A stretch of 64,000 nucleotides of DNA, taken from an uncultured Oscillospiraceae bacterium. Its GTDB lineage: Bacteria > Bacillota > Clostridia > Oscillospirales > Oscillospiraceae. Where the stretch lies: contig CANPVS010000012.1 in the NCBI GenBank assembly GCA_947581795.1, forward strand, positions 1-64,000, written 5' to 3'. This document shows, piece by piece, positions 19,779 through 29,600 of this stretch; within the stretch, counting starts at the first letter, position 1; the number at the start of each line of letters is the position of its first letter. The position numbers and the translations under genes were made by a program. The notes below the pieces were generated by a model. It saw only the letters and a program-made list of their open reading frames with translations, searched no databases and had not been told where the DNA came from.

Positions 19779-20512
19779 GCCGCTGGCGGGATTGCATTTT
19801 TGATTTGTACGGCACGCTGGTGGACATCCGCACCGACGAGCAGTCGCCCCGGCTGTGGGAAGAAATGACCCACTGGTACGGGGCACAGGGCGCGGAATAC
19901 ACGCCGCAGGCCCTGCGGGACGGCTATTTCTCCCTCATCCGCCAAATGGAGCAGGCTCCCGGCCGCCCCGGCGACGCCCACGAGGCACACCCGGAGATAC
20001 AGATCGAGAAGGTCTTCCTGGCGTTATTTCAGGAAAAGGGCGTCCGGGCCGACATGGCCCTGGCCGTCCGCACGGGGGAGTATTTCCGCAAGTGTTCACT
20101 GGACTACATCCGTCTCTACGACGGCGCGGAGGAGCTCTTAAAAGCCCTGCGGGCCAGCGGTCAGCGGGTGTGGCTTTTGTCCAACGCCCAGCGCATCTTC
20201 ACCATGTATGAACTCAGGAGCCTGGGGCTGGAGCAGTATTTCGACGCCATCTACCTCTCCTCCGACTACGGCGTCAAAAAGCCGGACCGGCGGTTTTTTG
20301 AGCTGCTCCTGAGCCAGCAACACATCCGTCCGGAGGACGCCGTCATGGTGGGCAACGATGGCGCCTGCGACATCCGGGGCGCCCAGGCCGTGGGGCTTTC
20401 CTCTGTATACATCCGCTCCAACATCTCCCCTCAGGAGCCGCTCCCGAACGCGGACTACGTGCTGGAAGAGATGGACCTGGCCCGTGTGCAAAAGATACTG
20501 ACAGAGGACTGA
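19775..20512 (+). CDS. HAD-superfamily hydrolase
   Basis: A 245-residue phosphatase-like protein with the four HAD motifs: DLYGTLVD near residue 8 (the first Asp being the nucleophile), LLSNAQ, the lysine in GVKKPDRRFF, and VGNDGACDIRGAQAVG. A helical cap domain lies between motifs I and II, as in subfamily IA phosphatases. Coupling to the debranching gene by ATGA suggests it dephosphorylates a sugar phosphate from dextrin breakdown, but substrates of this family cannot be read from sequence. Confidence 0.88.
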   Translation: MSRWRDCIFDLYGTLVDIRTDEQSPRLWEEMTHWYGAQGAEYTPQALRDGYFSLIRQMEQAPGRPGDAHEAHPEIQIEKVFLALFQEKGVRADMALAVRTGEYFRKCSLDYIRLYDGAEELLKALRASGQRVWLLSNAQRIFTMYELRSLGLEQYFDAIYLSSDYGVKKPDRRFFELLLSQQHIRPEDAVMVGNDGACDIRGAQAVGLSSVYIRSNISPQEPLPNADYVLEEMDLARVQKILTED

Positions 20513-20524
20513 ATATGAGCGCAG

Positions 20525-20554
20525 AAAAGCCGCCGGTTCACGCCGGCGGCTTTT
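20525..20554. terminator. Bidirectional terminator between the starch operon and hypB
   Basis: AAAAGCCGCCGG (20525-20536) pairs with CCGGCGGCTTTT (20543-20554), giving a 12-bp stem whose A/T ends serve as T-tracts on both strands of this convergent junction. Confidence 0.88.
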
Positions 20555-20570
20555 GCTGTGTTGGGTATAT

Positions 20571-21239
20571 TCAGCTGTTCCAGGCAGCGGTCTGCTGCCG
20601 CAGCCAGTTCTCCCAGGCGTCAAACCCCTCCCCGGTCTTGGCAGACACAGGGAAGATCTCGATGGCCGGATTGCGCATCTTCGCGTAGGACACCACCTTG
20701 TCCATGTCGAAGTCAAAATACGGCAGCACGTCGATCTTGTTGATGACGAGCGCCTGACAGACCTGGAACATCAGGGGGTATTTCAGCGGCTTGTCATGGC
20801 CCTCGGGCACGGAGAGGATGGCCACATTCCTGCTGGCGCCGGTGTCGAACTCCGCCGGGCACACCAGATTGCCAACGTTCTCCAGCACCACCAGGTCGAA
20901 ATCCTCCGCGCCGATCTCCTGAAGGCCCTGCTCGGTCATGCCCGCGTCCAAGTGGCACATGCCGCCGGTGTGGATCTGGATAGCCTTGGCGCCGGCGGCG
21001 GCGATGGCCTCCGCGTCCACGGTGGCGTCGATATCCGCCTCCATGACGCCGATGCGTATCTTGTCTTTCAGGTCGGCGATGGTCCTCTTCAGAGTGGTGG
21101 TCTTCCCCGCGCCGGGGGAGCTCATGAGGTTGATGAGAAAGGTCTTCTTCTCCTTCAGTTCCCGGCGGATGCGCTCCGCCTCGGCATCGTTGTCGGCAAA
21201 GACGCTCTGCTTGACCTCGATGACGCGCACCTTATCCAT
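20571..21239 (-). CDS. hypB: Nickel-incorporation GTPase HypB
   Basis: A 222-residue SIMIBI GTPase that helps load nickel into [NiFe]-hydrogenase or related enzymes. P-loop SSPGAGKTT, ADIDA, the metal-binding GMCHLD segment, the switch ENVGNLVCPAEFDTG and NKIDVLPYFDFD are all present. It lacks the N-terminal His-rich stretch and the CxxCGC start found in some HypB proteins. It overlaps hypA by 8 bp at the 3' end of the operon. No hydrogenase gene is in the window, so the client enzyme is elsewhere or unusual. Confidence 0.95.
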   Translation of the reverse strand: MDKVRVIEVKQSVFADNDAEAERIRRELKEKKTFLINLMSSPGAGKTTTLKRTIADLKDKIRIGVMEADIDATVDAEAIAAAGAKAIQIHTGGMCHLDAGMTEQGLQEIGAEDFDLVVLENVGNLVCPAEFDTGASRNVAILSVPEGHDKPLKYPLMFQVCQALVINKIDVLPYFDFDMDKVVSYAKMRNPAIEIFPVSAKTGEGFDAWENWLRQQTAAWNS

Positions 21240-21600
21240 GGCTCTCCTCCTCCGGTCCCGGGACCTCTATCTCCTTGATCATGAATTCGTTCCCCTGCAA
21301 AAGCCAGGTGTTCCCGCCGCCGCAGTAGGGGCATTCCCGGCCGTGTTCTATGGTGCCGTACTGCTTTTGGCAGTCCTCGCACCAGCTTATGGCTTTGATG
21401 GGCTCGATGAGGAGCTCCGCCCCGTTCACCAGCGGCTCCCTGGCCGACGCCCATTTCCAGCAGTCGGCCAGGTAGCTGGGGATGACGGTGGACACCTCGC
21501 CCAGCTGGAGGGTCACCTTGCTGATCTGCTCCACGCCGTTTTCGGCCGCCACCTTTTTCAGGCTGTCGATCACGTGGAACACCACGCCAAGCTCATGCAT
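21232..21600 (-). CDS. hypA: Nickel metallochaperone HypA
   Basis: A 122-residue metallochaperone working with HypB. The strictly conserved MHE start (nickel site His2) is present as MHELGVVFHV. The zinc ribbon is WCEDCQK followed by CPYCGGGN, and the C-terminal FMIKEIEV strand is typical. It overlaps the flavoprotein gene by 8 bp and hypB by 8 bp, so the three genes are tightly coupled. Confidence 0.95.
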   Translation of the reverse strand: MHELGVVFHVIDSLKKVAAENGVEQISKVTLQLGEVSTVIPSYLADCWKWASAREPLVNGAELLIEPIKAISWCEDCQKQYGTIEHGRECPYCGGGNTWLLQGNEFMIKEIEVPGPEEESHG

Positions 21601-24379
21601 TTTGGTTCTTCTTGCCGAACTTGATGTGGATGGCCTGCTTGGCGGCGTAAGGAAGGATCTCCTTCAGCTTATCCTCCGCGGGGATCATGTGGGTACACTC
21701 GGGCCGGTCGCGGTGCAGGGTGATGGCGCCGAAGGCGCACTTGGTGGTGCACACGCCACAGCCGATGCACTTGTTGGGGTCCACGATGGACGCGCCGCAG
21801 CCCAGGCACCGGGCGGTCTCCTTCTTCACCTGTTCCTCGGTGAAGGGGATGCGCTCGTCCCGGAAGGTCTTGCGCAGGGCCTCGTTGTAGCCGATACGCT
21901 GGCGTGGCGTGTTGTCGAAGGACTCCTCGTTGATCTTGATGTCCTGCTTGTTCATCTCCACGAAGTGGTTGGGGTTGCGGCCGATGGTCAGGCTGGAGTG
22001 GGGCTGCACGAACCGGTGCAGGCTCACGGCGCCCTGGTGGCCGGCGGCGATGGCGTCGATGGCAAACTTCTGGCCGGTGTAGGCGTCGCCGCCCACGAAG
22101 ATGTCCGGCTCGGCGGTCTGATAGGTGACCGGGTCCGCCTTGGCGGTGCCGTTGGGGTTGAACTCCACCTTGGTGCCGGTGAGCAGCTGCTTCCAGTCCA
22201 CCTTCTGGCCGATGCAGTACAGGACCGTCTCACATTCCGCCGTCTCGGTCTGGCTGTCGTCAAACACAGGGGCGAAACGGCCTTCCGCATTCTTGACAGA
22301 GAGGCACTTGCGGAACTTGATACCAGCGCACTTGCCGTCCTTGGCCACGATCTCGGTCTGACCCCAGCCCGCGTGGATGGCGATGCCGTCCCGCTCGCAC
22401 TCGGACCGGTCCTCCTCGCCCATGGGCATGTCGTCGTAGCCCTCCAGGCAGTACATGGTCACGCTCTGGGCGCCGCAGCGTACGGCGGTGCGGGCCACGT
22501 CCGCGGCGATGTTGCCGCCGCCGATGACCACCACCTTGCCGGTGAGGCTGACCTTGCCCTCCAGGTTGACGGCCCGCATGAAGTCGATGCCCGCGGTCAC
22601 GCCCTTAGCGTCGTCGCCGGGCACGCCCAGCTTCCCGCCGGACTGCAGGCCCACGGCCACGTAGAAGCCCTTGTAGCCCTGCTCCCGGAGCTGGGCGATG
22701 GTCACGTCCTTGCCGACCTCCACGCCGCACTTGAATTCCACGCCCATTTCCCGCAGCACATCAATCTCCGCCTCCACCACGTCTTTCTCCAGACGGAAGG
22801 AGGGGATGCCGTTCATAAGCATGCCGCCGGGCCGGGCCTCTTTTTCAAACACGGTGGGCCGGTAGCCCTTCTCCGCGAGATAATAGGCGCAGCTCATGCC
22901 CGCGGGGCCGCCGCCGATGATGGCGATCTTCTCCTCGAATTCGCCCTGGACCTTGGGGATGACCTTCTGGGGGATGAAGCGCGTTTTGGCGTCCAGATCC
23001 TGCTGGGCGATGAAGCGCTTCACCTCATCGATGGCCACGGCCTGGTCCACAGTGCCCCGGGTGCAGGCGTCCTCGCACCGGCGGTTGCAGATGCGGCCGC
23101 ACACGGCGGGGAAGGGATTTTCCCTCTTGATGAGCTGGAGGGCCTCGGTGTACTTGCCCTGGGCGGCCAGCTTCAGATAGCCCTGCACGGCGATGTGGGC
23201 CGGGCAGGCGGTCTTACAGGGGGAGGTACCGGACTCGTGGGAATTTATCCGGTTCTTGTCCCGGTAATCCACGGTCCACATGTGCTCGCCCCAGCTCTGC
23301 TCGCTGGGCAGGGGCTGGCGGGGATAGGTGACCTCGCTGCCGTCGGCCTTGCACAGCTTCTGGCCCAGCTTCACCGCGCCGGCGGGGCAGTACTCCACGC
23401 ACCGGCCGCAGGCCACGCACTCGTTCTTGTCCACGTGGGCCACGTAGGCGGAGCGGGACATGTTGGGGGTGTTGAACAGCTGGCTGGTCCGCAGGGCGTA
23501 GCACACGTTCACGTTGCAGTTGCAGATGGCGAAGATCTTGTTCTCGCCGTCGATGTTGGTGATCTGGTGGACGAAGCCGTTGTCCTCGGCCTTCTGGAAG
23601 ATGGCCAGGGCCTCCTCCTTGGTGATGTACCGGCCGCCCTTGTTGGTCTCCACCACGTAGTCGGCCATGTCGCCCACGGCCACGCACCAGTCCATGAAGT
23701 CGTCGGCGCAGCCCTCCTCATAGGTCTGGCGGGACCGGCGGCAGGAGCAGGGGCTGGCGGCGTACTTGCCCTCGTACTTGTCCAGCCAGTGGGAGATGTG
23801 CTCCAGGGAGACGGACTGATCCTCCATCTCGATGGCCTTCTCCACGGGGATGACGTGCATGCCGATGCCGGCGCCTCCGGGGGGCACCATGGGGGTGACC
23901 TTGGTCAGGGGCAGGAAGCTCATCCGCTCAAAGAACCGGCCCATCTCCGGGTGAGCGCCGATCACGTCCATGTTCATGTTGGTGAACTCGGCGCTGCCGG
24001 GCACGTACATGGGCAGGACCCAGCGCTTCTCGTGCTGGGGGTTCTTGCCGTCCAGGTTCTCCCAGTTGTACTCCAGGATGCCCAGCCAGCTCAGATGCTC
24101 CAGCATCTTCTCCAGCTTCTCCGTCTCCATGCCGGACAGCTCCTGGAGCTGCTTGAAGGTCTTGGGCTTGCGCACGCCCAGCTTCATGGCGAACTCCGCC
24201 TCCTCGTCGGTGAGGATGGCGGACAGGGCCCAGTACTCCGGGTCGTCCTTGGTGATCTTCTTGAGGCCCAGCTTCTGGGGGATGCGGTCCGTGATGAGCT
24301 TGCCCAGCTTGGCGATGGGCTCCCGCATGGGTTCCGCCCGCACGACTTTATCGGGATTGGGATCATGTATATCAGCCAT
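21593..24379 (-). CDS. GltD-like FAD/NAD(P) oxidoreductase with extra Fe-S modules
   Basis: A 928-residue predicted electron-transfer flavoprotein. The N-terminal 300 residues carry SPCSCRRSRQTYEEGC near 211 and ICNCNVNVC near 285, a cysteine pattern seen in some stand-alone 4Fe-4S proteins. A ferredoxin motif CVACGRCVEYCP is near 325. From about 388 it follows the GltD/glutamate-synthase small-subunit plan: CKTACP, CGRICNRRCEDAC, FAD fold IAIIGGGPAGMS near 483 and NAD(P) fold VVVIGGGNIAAD near 616. A C-terminal pair of clusters (CLGCG, CIGCGVCTTKC) lies near 856-880. There are no membrane segments. Context with DUF5692 and HypAB suggests respiratory or hydrogen-linked electron flow, but substrates are unknown. 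Confidence 0.88.
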   Translation of the reverse strand: MADIHDPNPDKVVRAEPMREPIAKLGKLITDRIPQKLGLKKITKDDPEYWALSAILTDEEAEFAMKLGVRKPKTFKQLQELSGMETEKLEKMLEHLSWLGILEYNWENLDGKNPQHEKRWVLPMYVPGSAEFTNMNMDVIGAHPEMGRFFERMSFLPLTKVTPMVPPGGAGIGMHVIPVEKAIEMEDQSVSLEHISHWLDKYEGKYAASPCSCRRSRQTYEEGCADDFMDWCVAVGDMADYVVETNKGGRYITKEEALAIFQKAEDNGFVHQITNIDGENKIFAICNCNVNVCYALRTSQLFNTPNMSRSAYVAHVDKNECVACGRCVEYCPAGAVKLGQKLCKADGSEVTYPRQPLPSEQSWGEHMWTVDYRDKNRINSHESGTSPCKTACPAHIAVQGYLKLAAQGKYTEALQLIKRENPFPAVCGRICNRRCEDACTRGTVDQAVAIDEVKRFIAQQDLDAKTRFIPQKVIPKVQGEFEEKIAIIGGGPAGMSCAYYLAEKGYRPTVFEKEARPGGMLMNGIPSFRLEKDVVEAEIDVLREMGVEFKCGVEVGKDVTIAQLREQGYKGFYVAVGLQSGGKLGVPGDDAKGVTAGIDFMRAVNLEGKVSLTGKVVVIGGGNIAADVARTAVRCGAQSVTMYCLEGYDDMPMGEEDRSECERDGIAIHAGWGQTEIVAKDGKCAGIKFRKCLSVKNAEGRFAPVFDDSQTETAECETVLYCIGQKVDWKQLLTGTKVEFNPNGTAKADPVTYQTAEPDIFVGGDAYTGQKFAIDAIAAGHQGAVSLHRFVQPHSSLTIGRNPNHFVEMNKQDIKINEESFDNTPRQRIGYNEALRKTFRDERIPFTEEQVKKETARCLGCGASIVDPNKCIGCGVCTTKCAFGAITLHRDRPECTHMIPAEDKLKEILPYAAKQAIHIKFGKKNQNA

Positions 24380-24401
24380 AATTCTCTCCTCATTTAGCAG
24401 G

Positions 24402-24429
24402 CCCTATGCCCCCCGAGGGAGGCATAGGG
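24402..24429 (-). other. Intercistronic hairpin between the DUF5692 and flavoprotein genes
   Basis: CCCTATGCC (24402-24410) and GGCATAGGG (24421-24429) can pair across a short GC-rich loop. No T-tract follows, so it probably modulates mRNA stability or relative expression in the operon. Confidence 0.5.
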
Positions 24430-24467
24430 TATATGTTTGGGGGGATACGTATTCCGTTGGATGCCGC

Positions 24468-25505
24468 TCACTCGGCGCGGGCCATGGCCTCCTCGAAGTC
24501 CCGGGTGCCCTTGAAGACTTCCTGCTTGTAGGGGTTGATGTGCTGCTTCTTGGCCCGCTTGATGATGAGGGCCAGGGCGGCGCAGTTGATGAGGATGCTG
24601 AGCACGGCCACCACGCCCTGGGCGCGGGGATCGGCCAGCGTGGGATGGACGGCCGGGTCCATGATGCCGTCGGCGTACAGGCTGGGGATCACGGAGAAGC
24701 GGCTGTAGTCCTGGAACATGGGGAACACCTGGGCGAACATGCACCAGGTGGCCAGGGTGTTGGCCCGGTTCTGGATCCAGCCACCCTTGTTCCAGAAGAT
24801 GGCCGCCACGGTGGGGGCCAGCAGCAGCGCGAAACCACAGTACCAGGAGTGGGTGGGCAGATTCAGATAGGTGTACACGAAGTTCCAGATGTCATAGGCC
24901 ACGATGTAGACCCAGGTCATGTCGGGCCAGAGCATGTCGTCGTGCTTCTTGGAGGAGTAGATGCCCCACCAGCCGGTCATGCACAGGATGTTGATGATGC
25001 CGGCCAGACCGTTGGCCCAGTTCCACCAGCCGCCGTACAGCCACACGCCCTCGCTGGACAGCCACCAGCGGCTGCCGGTGTTGGCCAGGGCGATGGAGCC
25101 CTTGACGGCACTCTCGAAGTCGCTGGCCACGGCGATGAGGATGTTGATGGCCACGATGACGAAGGGATAGCACTTGAACCAGTCTTTTTTGCCCAGGCAG
25201 TGCTTGTACTTCAGCCACATGAAGCCGATGCAGCCGATGCTGGCGGCGTACAGCTTGGCGTAGTGGAACCAGCTGTTCATGTAGATGTAGGTGGGGTTAT
25301 GCAGAGCCCACTCCGCGCCCTTGGCCGCGCCCACATAGATGGCGATGAAGTACACCGTCAGCGCGCCCAGGATGCCCACGAAGAAGCCGTAGCCGCCCAG
25401 CTTGGAGCGCCGCTGGATCTCGTTAGTGAGGATGAGGCCCAGGAACACCAGGACCCAGCCCACCACCTGATAGATGGAGTTGTCTCCATACACCTGGAAT
25501 AGCAT
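24468..25505 (-). CDS. DUF5692 family multi-pass membrane protein
   Basis: A 345-residue integral membrane protein of the DUF5692 family. The start is the ATG at 25503-25505 with GGAGGA upstream; earlier codons are unsupported. About nine hydrophobic segments are visible, with conserved aromatic-rich loops such as NPTYIYMNSWFHYAKLYAASIG, SRWWLSSEGVWLYGGWWNWANGLAG and WVYIVAYDIWNFVYTYLNLP. The family has no assigned function. It is first in a LysR-flanked operon ahead of a soluble multi-cluster flavoprotein, which makes a membrane anchor or ion-translocating partner plausible but unproven. Confidence 0.85.
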   Translation of the reverse strand: MLFQVYGDNSIYQVVGWVLVFLGLILTNEIQRRSKLGGYGFFVGILGALTVYFIAIYVGAAKGAEWALHNPTYIYMNSWFHYAKLYAASIGCIGFMWLKYKHCLGKKDWFKCYPFVIVAINILIAVASDFESAVKGSIALANTGSRWWLSSEGVWLYGGWWNWANGLAGIINILCMTGWWGIYSSKKHDDMLWPDMTWVYIVAYDIWNFVYTYLNLPTHSWYCGFALLLAPTVAAIFWNKGGWIQNRANTLATWCMFAQVFPMFQDYSRFSVIPSLYADGIMDPAVHPTLADPRAQGVVAVLSILINCAALALIIKRAKKQHINPYKQEVFKGTRDFEEAMARAE

Positions 25506-25566
25506 GTTGTTTTCCTCCTTGCATGTCTCTTCTTTGTTAAAGTTCGACAAAAAACTGTCTGATACA

Positions 25567-25613
25567 AATATATCCTTTATACGCTTGCAAAACAATTCCA
25601 AATAGGGTATGAT
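25567..25613. promoter_or_regulatory. Overlapping divergent promoters for LysR and the DUF5692 operon
   Basis: Plus strand: TTGCAA (25585-25590), 17 bp, TATGAT (25608-25613) for lysR. Minus strand: TTGTTT (25590-25595), 17 bp, TATATT (25567-25572) for the DUF5692 operon. The two -35 boxes share a base, so the two promoters should compete, a usual arrangement for LysR control of a divergent operon. Confidence 0.7.
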
Positions 25614-25652
25614 TTATTCTGCCCAGGAATATATCAGTTCAGGGAGGCGCCT

Positions 25653-26537
25653 ATGGACATCAGCTACATCCGGGAATTCGTGATGCTGGCGGAATGCGGC
25701 AGCTTCAGCGAGGCCGCGGCCCGCCTGTTCATCTCCCAGTCCTCCATCTCCAAACACATCCAGGCGTTGGAAAAGGAGCTGGGGATGCCCCTTTTCAACC
25801 GCACCACCCGCAGCATCCGTCTCAGCGAGGCGGGAGCGCTGTATCTGCCCTACGCCAAGAAGCTTGCGGCCCTGTGCATGGACTCGGAGATCGCCTTGGA
25901 CGACTTGAAGCACCGGTCCTCCACCTCCCTAACCATCGCCGTGATGCAGCACCCCCAGTATTATGACATGGCCAAGTACATCACCGGCTTCCGGGAGGCC
26001 TATCCGGAGCTCACCTTCTCCATGGTGGAGGCAGACGAGCTGGTCCTGTACGAGATGTTCCAGAAAAAGACGGTGAACATCTTCCCCACTTATTCCAATT
26101 TTGCCGGAGCCGGGGACTACACCTTCATGCCCATGGAGAAGAGCGCCGTGGTGGCGCTGCTGCGCCGGGACCACCCCTGCGCCGCGGCGGGGCGCGTGAC
26201 ATTGGAGCAGCTGGGTGAAGAGCGGCTGCTGCTGCCCTCCCGGGGCGGCTCCGTCTCCGCGCTGATCAAGGCCGCCTTCCGCCGGGCGGGCGTGGTGCCC
26301 CAGGTGGTGTACGAGGGCAGCTCCATCGGCTGCATCGACCTGGTGAAGGCGGGGATGGGCGTTTCCCTCCACGCCCGGGAGTTCGCCGCCGCCCTGGCGG
26401 AGGACCCGGACGTGCGCTGTGTGGAGCTGGAGCCCTCCATATCCTTCGTCTACGGTCTGGGCCACCGGCCCCCGGCGGAGCTGACCCACGCCGAGCAGCT
26501 GTATCTCTCCTATATGAAGCAGTTTGAGCGGAAATGA
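25653..26537 (+). CDS. LysR-family transcriptional regulator
   Basis: A 294-residue regulator. The winged helix-turn-helix occupies residues 1-60 (YIREFVMLAECGSFSEAAARLFISQSSISKHIQALEKELGMPLFNRTTRSIRLSEAG) and the effector-binding domain of LysR_substrate type follows, beginning LTIAVMQHPQYYDM. It is divergent from the DUF5692-flavoprotein-hyp operon with overlapping promoters, so that operon is the probable target and a metabolite of that pathway the probable inducer. Confidence 0.93.
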   Translation: MDISYIREFVMLAECGSFSEAAARLFISQSSISKHIQALEKELGMPLFNRTTRSIRLSEAGALYLPYAKKLAALCMDSEIALDDLKHRSSTSLTIAVMQHPQYYDMAKYITGFREAYPELTFSMVEADELVLYEMFQKKTVNIFPTYSNFAGAGDYTFMPMEKSAVVALLRRDHPCAAAGRVTLEQLGEERLLLPSRGGSVSALIKAAFRRAGVVPQVVYEGSSIGCIDLVKAGMGVSLHAREFAAALAEDPDVRCVELEPSISFVYGLGHRPPAELTHAEQLYLSYMKQFERK

Positions 26538-26542
26538 TAGCA

Positions 26543-26571
26543 TTATCATGTTGATGATTTAAGATTATTAT
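26543..26571 (+). promoter_or_regulatory. Candidate promoter of the fused ABC transporter gene
   Basis: TTATCA (26543-26548), 17 bp, TATTAT (26566-26571). About 100 nt of leader follow, including a GC-rich CCGGG/CCCGG hairpin near 26633-26652. I do not recognise a riboswitch there. Confidence 0.45.
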
Positions 26572-26670
26572 AGTTTTCCTGTTCAGAGTTTCCACCGGCA
26601 TATCGGAAAGGGAGGCGCCGAGAGACCTGAACCGGGGCTTTTTCCCGGCCGCAAACGAGGAGGAGCGACT

Positions 26671-29600
26671 ATGAAGGGATATTCCAAATGGGCGCGGGCA
26701 GCCGCGCTGGCGCTGACGGTCCTTACGCTGGTCTGCCTGATGGCAGGCTGCGGTGAGAAGGACGACGTCATCACCACGCTGGCGGATCTGGACCAGCCGG
26801 GGCGCACCGTGGGCGTGGCCATGGGCTCCTCCGGCGACGCGATCGTGACTGAGACGTTCCACAACGTGACCATCAACCGCTACTCCGACAGCGCGACCGG
26901 GTACCTGGCCGTGCAGCAGGGGAAGCTGGACGCCTTCGCCTTCGACGCCACCATGCTCCGCTACGCCCTGTCCAACGGCTTGACGGGGGTCAAGGTCCTG
27001 GACGAGACCTTTGGGGACATCACGGACATCGCCATCGGCGTGTCCCGCAAGACGGACATCCCTGACCTGCTGGAGAATATAAACGCGTTCCTGGACTCCA
27101 TCAAGGCCGACGGGACGCTGGACGATATGAAGAGCCGGTGGATAGAACGGGCGGAAGAGACCATGCCCGACATCCCCCTGCCCGAGGACCCGGAGGTCAC
27201 GCTGAAGGTGGGGACCACCGGGTTCGTGCAGCCCTTCAGCTACTACAAGGACAACCGGCTCTCGGGCTTTGACATCGAGATGGCCACCCGCCTGGCGTCC
27301 TGGCTGGGGATGGGGATCGAATTCGGCCTCTACGACTTTGACGGCGTTATCGCCGCGGCCCAGACCGGCGTCATCGACTGCATCATGTCTAACCTGAACG
27401 TCACCCCGGAGCGCCAGGAGGTCATCGACTTCTCCGACACCATCTACACCTCGGAGACGGCCGTTCTGGTCCGGGCCGACGGCGCGGCCCCGGCCGCCGA
27501 CGCCATCACCCAGGTGGACCAGCTGAACGGCAAGCGCATCGGCATCATCACCGGCTCCTCCTATGACACCTTTGCCGACGAGATCTTCACGGACCCTCAG
27601 AAGGAGTATTACAACACCTACGCCGATATGCTGGAGGCGGTCCGACAGGGAAAGCTGGATGGCTTTCTGATGGATGAGCCTGTTGCCCGGGTGCTGACCG
27701 CCCAGACCAGCGGCGTCACCTATCTGCCCGATATACTCCGGGAGGACAGCTACGCCATCGCCTTTCCCGAGACGGACCGTGGCGATGCCCTTCTGGCCGA
27801 GCTGAACGAGTACATAGCCAAGATCCGCGAGGATGGGACCCTGGCCGAGCTGGAGGACATCTGGTTCGGGACGGACGAGTCCCTCCAGACGGTGGAGGAC
27901 CCCACGGACCTTCCCGCCGTCAACGGGACCCTGGAGGTCGCCGCCTCTTCGGGCGTCGAGCCCTTCTCCTACCTGAAAAACGGCCGAATGGTGGGCTACG
28001 AGGTGGACATCGTGACCCGTTTCTGCAAGGAAAAGGGCTACGGCTTACACGTGATCACCGCGGACTTCTCGGCGATGCTGACCGGTCTGGAGGCCGGCAA
28101 GTACGACCTGGCCGCCGGCGGCATCACCGTCACCGAGGAGCGGGCGGAGAGGATGAACTTCACCGCCTCCGACTATACCGGCGGCGTGGTGGTCGCGGTG
28201 GCGGACAGCAGCGGTGCGGAGAGCGGCGGCTTTATGGAGCGGCTTTCCGACAGCTTTGAGAAGACCTTCATCCGGGAGAACCGCTGGCAGATGATCCTCT
28301 CCGGTCTGAGCGTCACGGCCATCATCTCCCTGTTCTCCGCCCTGTTCGGCACCGTGCTGGGCTTCGCGATGTGCATGATGCGCAGGAGCCGCTACCGCGT
28401 CCTCTCCTCCATCGTGGCGTGCCTGGTGGGCCTCGTCCAGGGCATCCCGGTGCTGGTGCTGCTGATGGTGCTGTTCTACATCGTGTTCGCCGGCGTGAGC
28501 ATCAGCGGCGTGGTGGTGGCCATCGTGGCCTTCTCCATCAACTTCGCGGCCTATGTGTCCGAGATGATGCGCACGGGCATCGCCGCCGTGGACATTGGCC
28601 AGTGGGAGGCGGCCGAGGCCATCGGCTTCGACCGGGTGAAGACCTTCACGAAGATCATCGCCCCCCAGGCCGCCCGGCACATCCTCCCCGTCTACCGGGG
28701 CGAGTTTATCTCCATGGTGAAGATGACCTCCATCGTGGGTTACATCGCGGTGCAGGACCTGACGAAGGTGACCGACCTGATCCGAAGCCGCACCTTTGAC
28801 GCCCTCTTCCCCCTGCTGGCCTCGGCGGTGATCTATTTCCTGCTGGCCTGGATCCTGACCTCGGTGCTGAGCATACTGGAAAGGCGGCTGGACCCCAAAC
28901 GGCGTCCCCGGAAGACATACGCCGCGGCAGAGACCGCCTCGGCGCCCGCGCCCGCCCGTTTCGCGGGCACGGACAGCTCCGAGCCTATCATCACCATATC
29001 CCACCTCATGAAGGCGTTCCCCAACGCCACCCCGCTGACGGACGTGAACGCCGAGATCCACAAGGGCGACGTGGTCACCATCATCGGCCCCTCCGGCACC
29101 GGCAAGAGCACGCTCCTGCGCTGCCTGAACCGCCTGGAGACACCCACCCAGGGCAGCATCCTGGCCTTCGGCCAGGAGATGACCACGGCCAAGCCCGCCC
29201 AGCTCAGCGAGGTGCGCCGGAAGATGGGCATGGTGTTCCAGTCCTTCAACCTCTTCGGCCATCTCACGGTGATGGAAAACATCATCCTGGGCCCCATGCT
29301 GCTGAAGGGCATGTCGGAGCAGGACGCGGCGGCCAACGCCATGCGGCTGCTGCGCCTGGTGGGCATGGCGGAGAAGGCCGACCGCTACCCCGACGAGCTG
29401 TCCGGCGGCCAGCGGCAGCGCGTGGCCATCGCCCGCACCCTGGCCATGGAACCGGAGGTGGTCCTCTTCGACGAGCCCACCAGCGCCCTTGACCCCGCCA
29501 TGGTGGGCGAGGTGCTGAGCGTCATGAAGCAGCTGGCGGCGGACGGCCTCACCATGCTCATCGTCACCCATGAGATGCAGTTCGCCCACGACGTGTCCAC

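Noticed and set aside
21482..24397. A 971-residue plus-strand open frame opposite the flavoprotein gene
   Set aside because: The minus strand encodes a clear multi-domain oxidoreductase; the plus-strand frame has a His/Gly/Val/Leu-rich composition typical of antisense frames.
26573..26670. Possible riboswitch before the fused ABC transporter
   Set aside because: There is a GC-rich hairpin, but no conserved core of a glycine, lysine, glutamine or SAM riboswitch could be matched.
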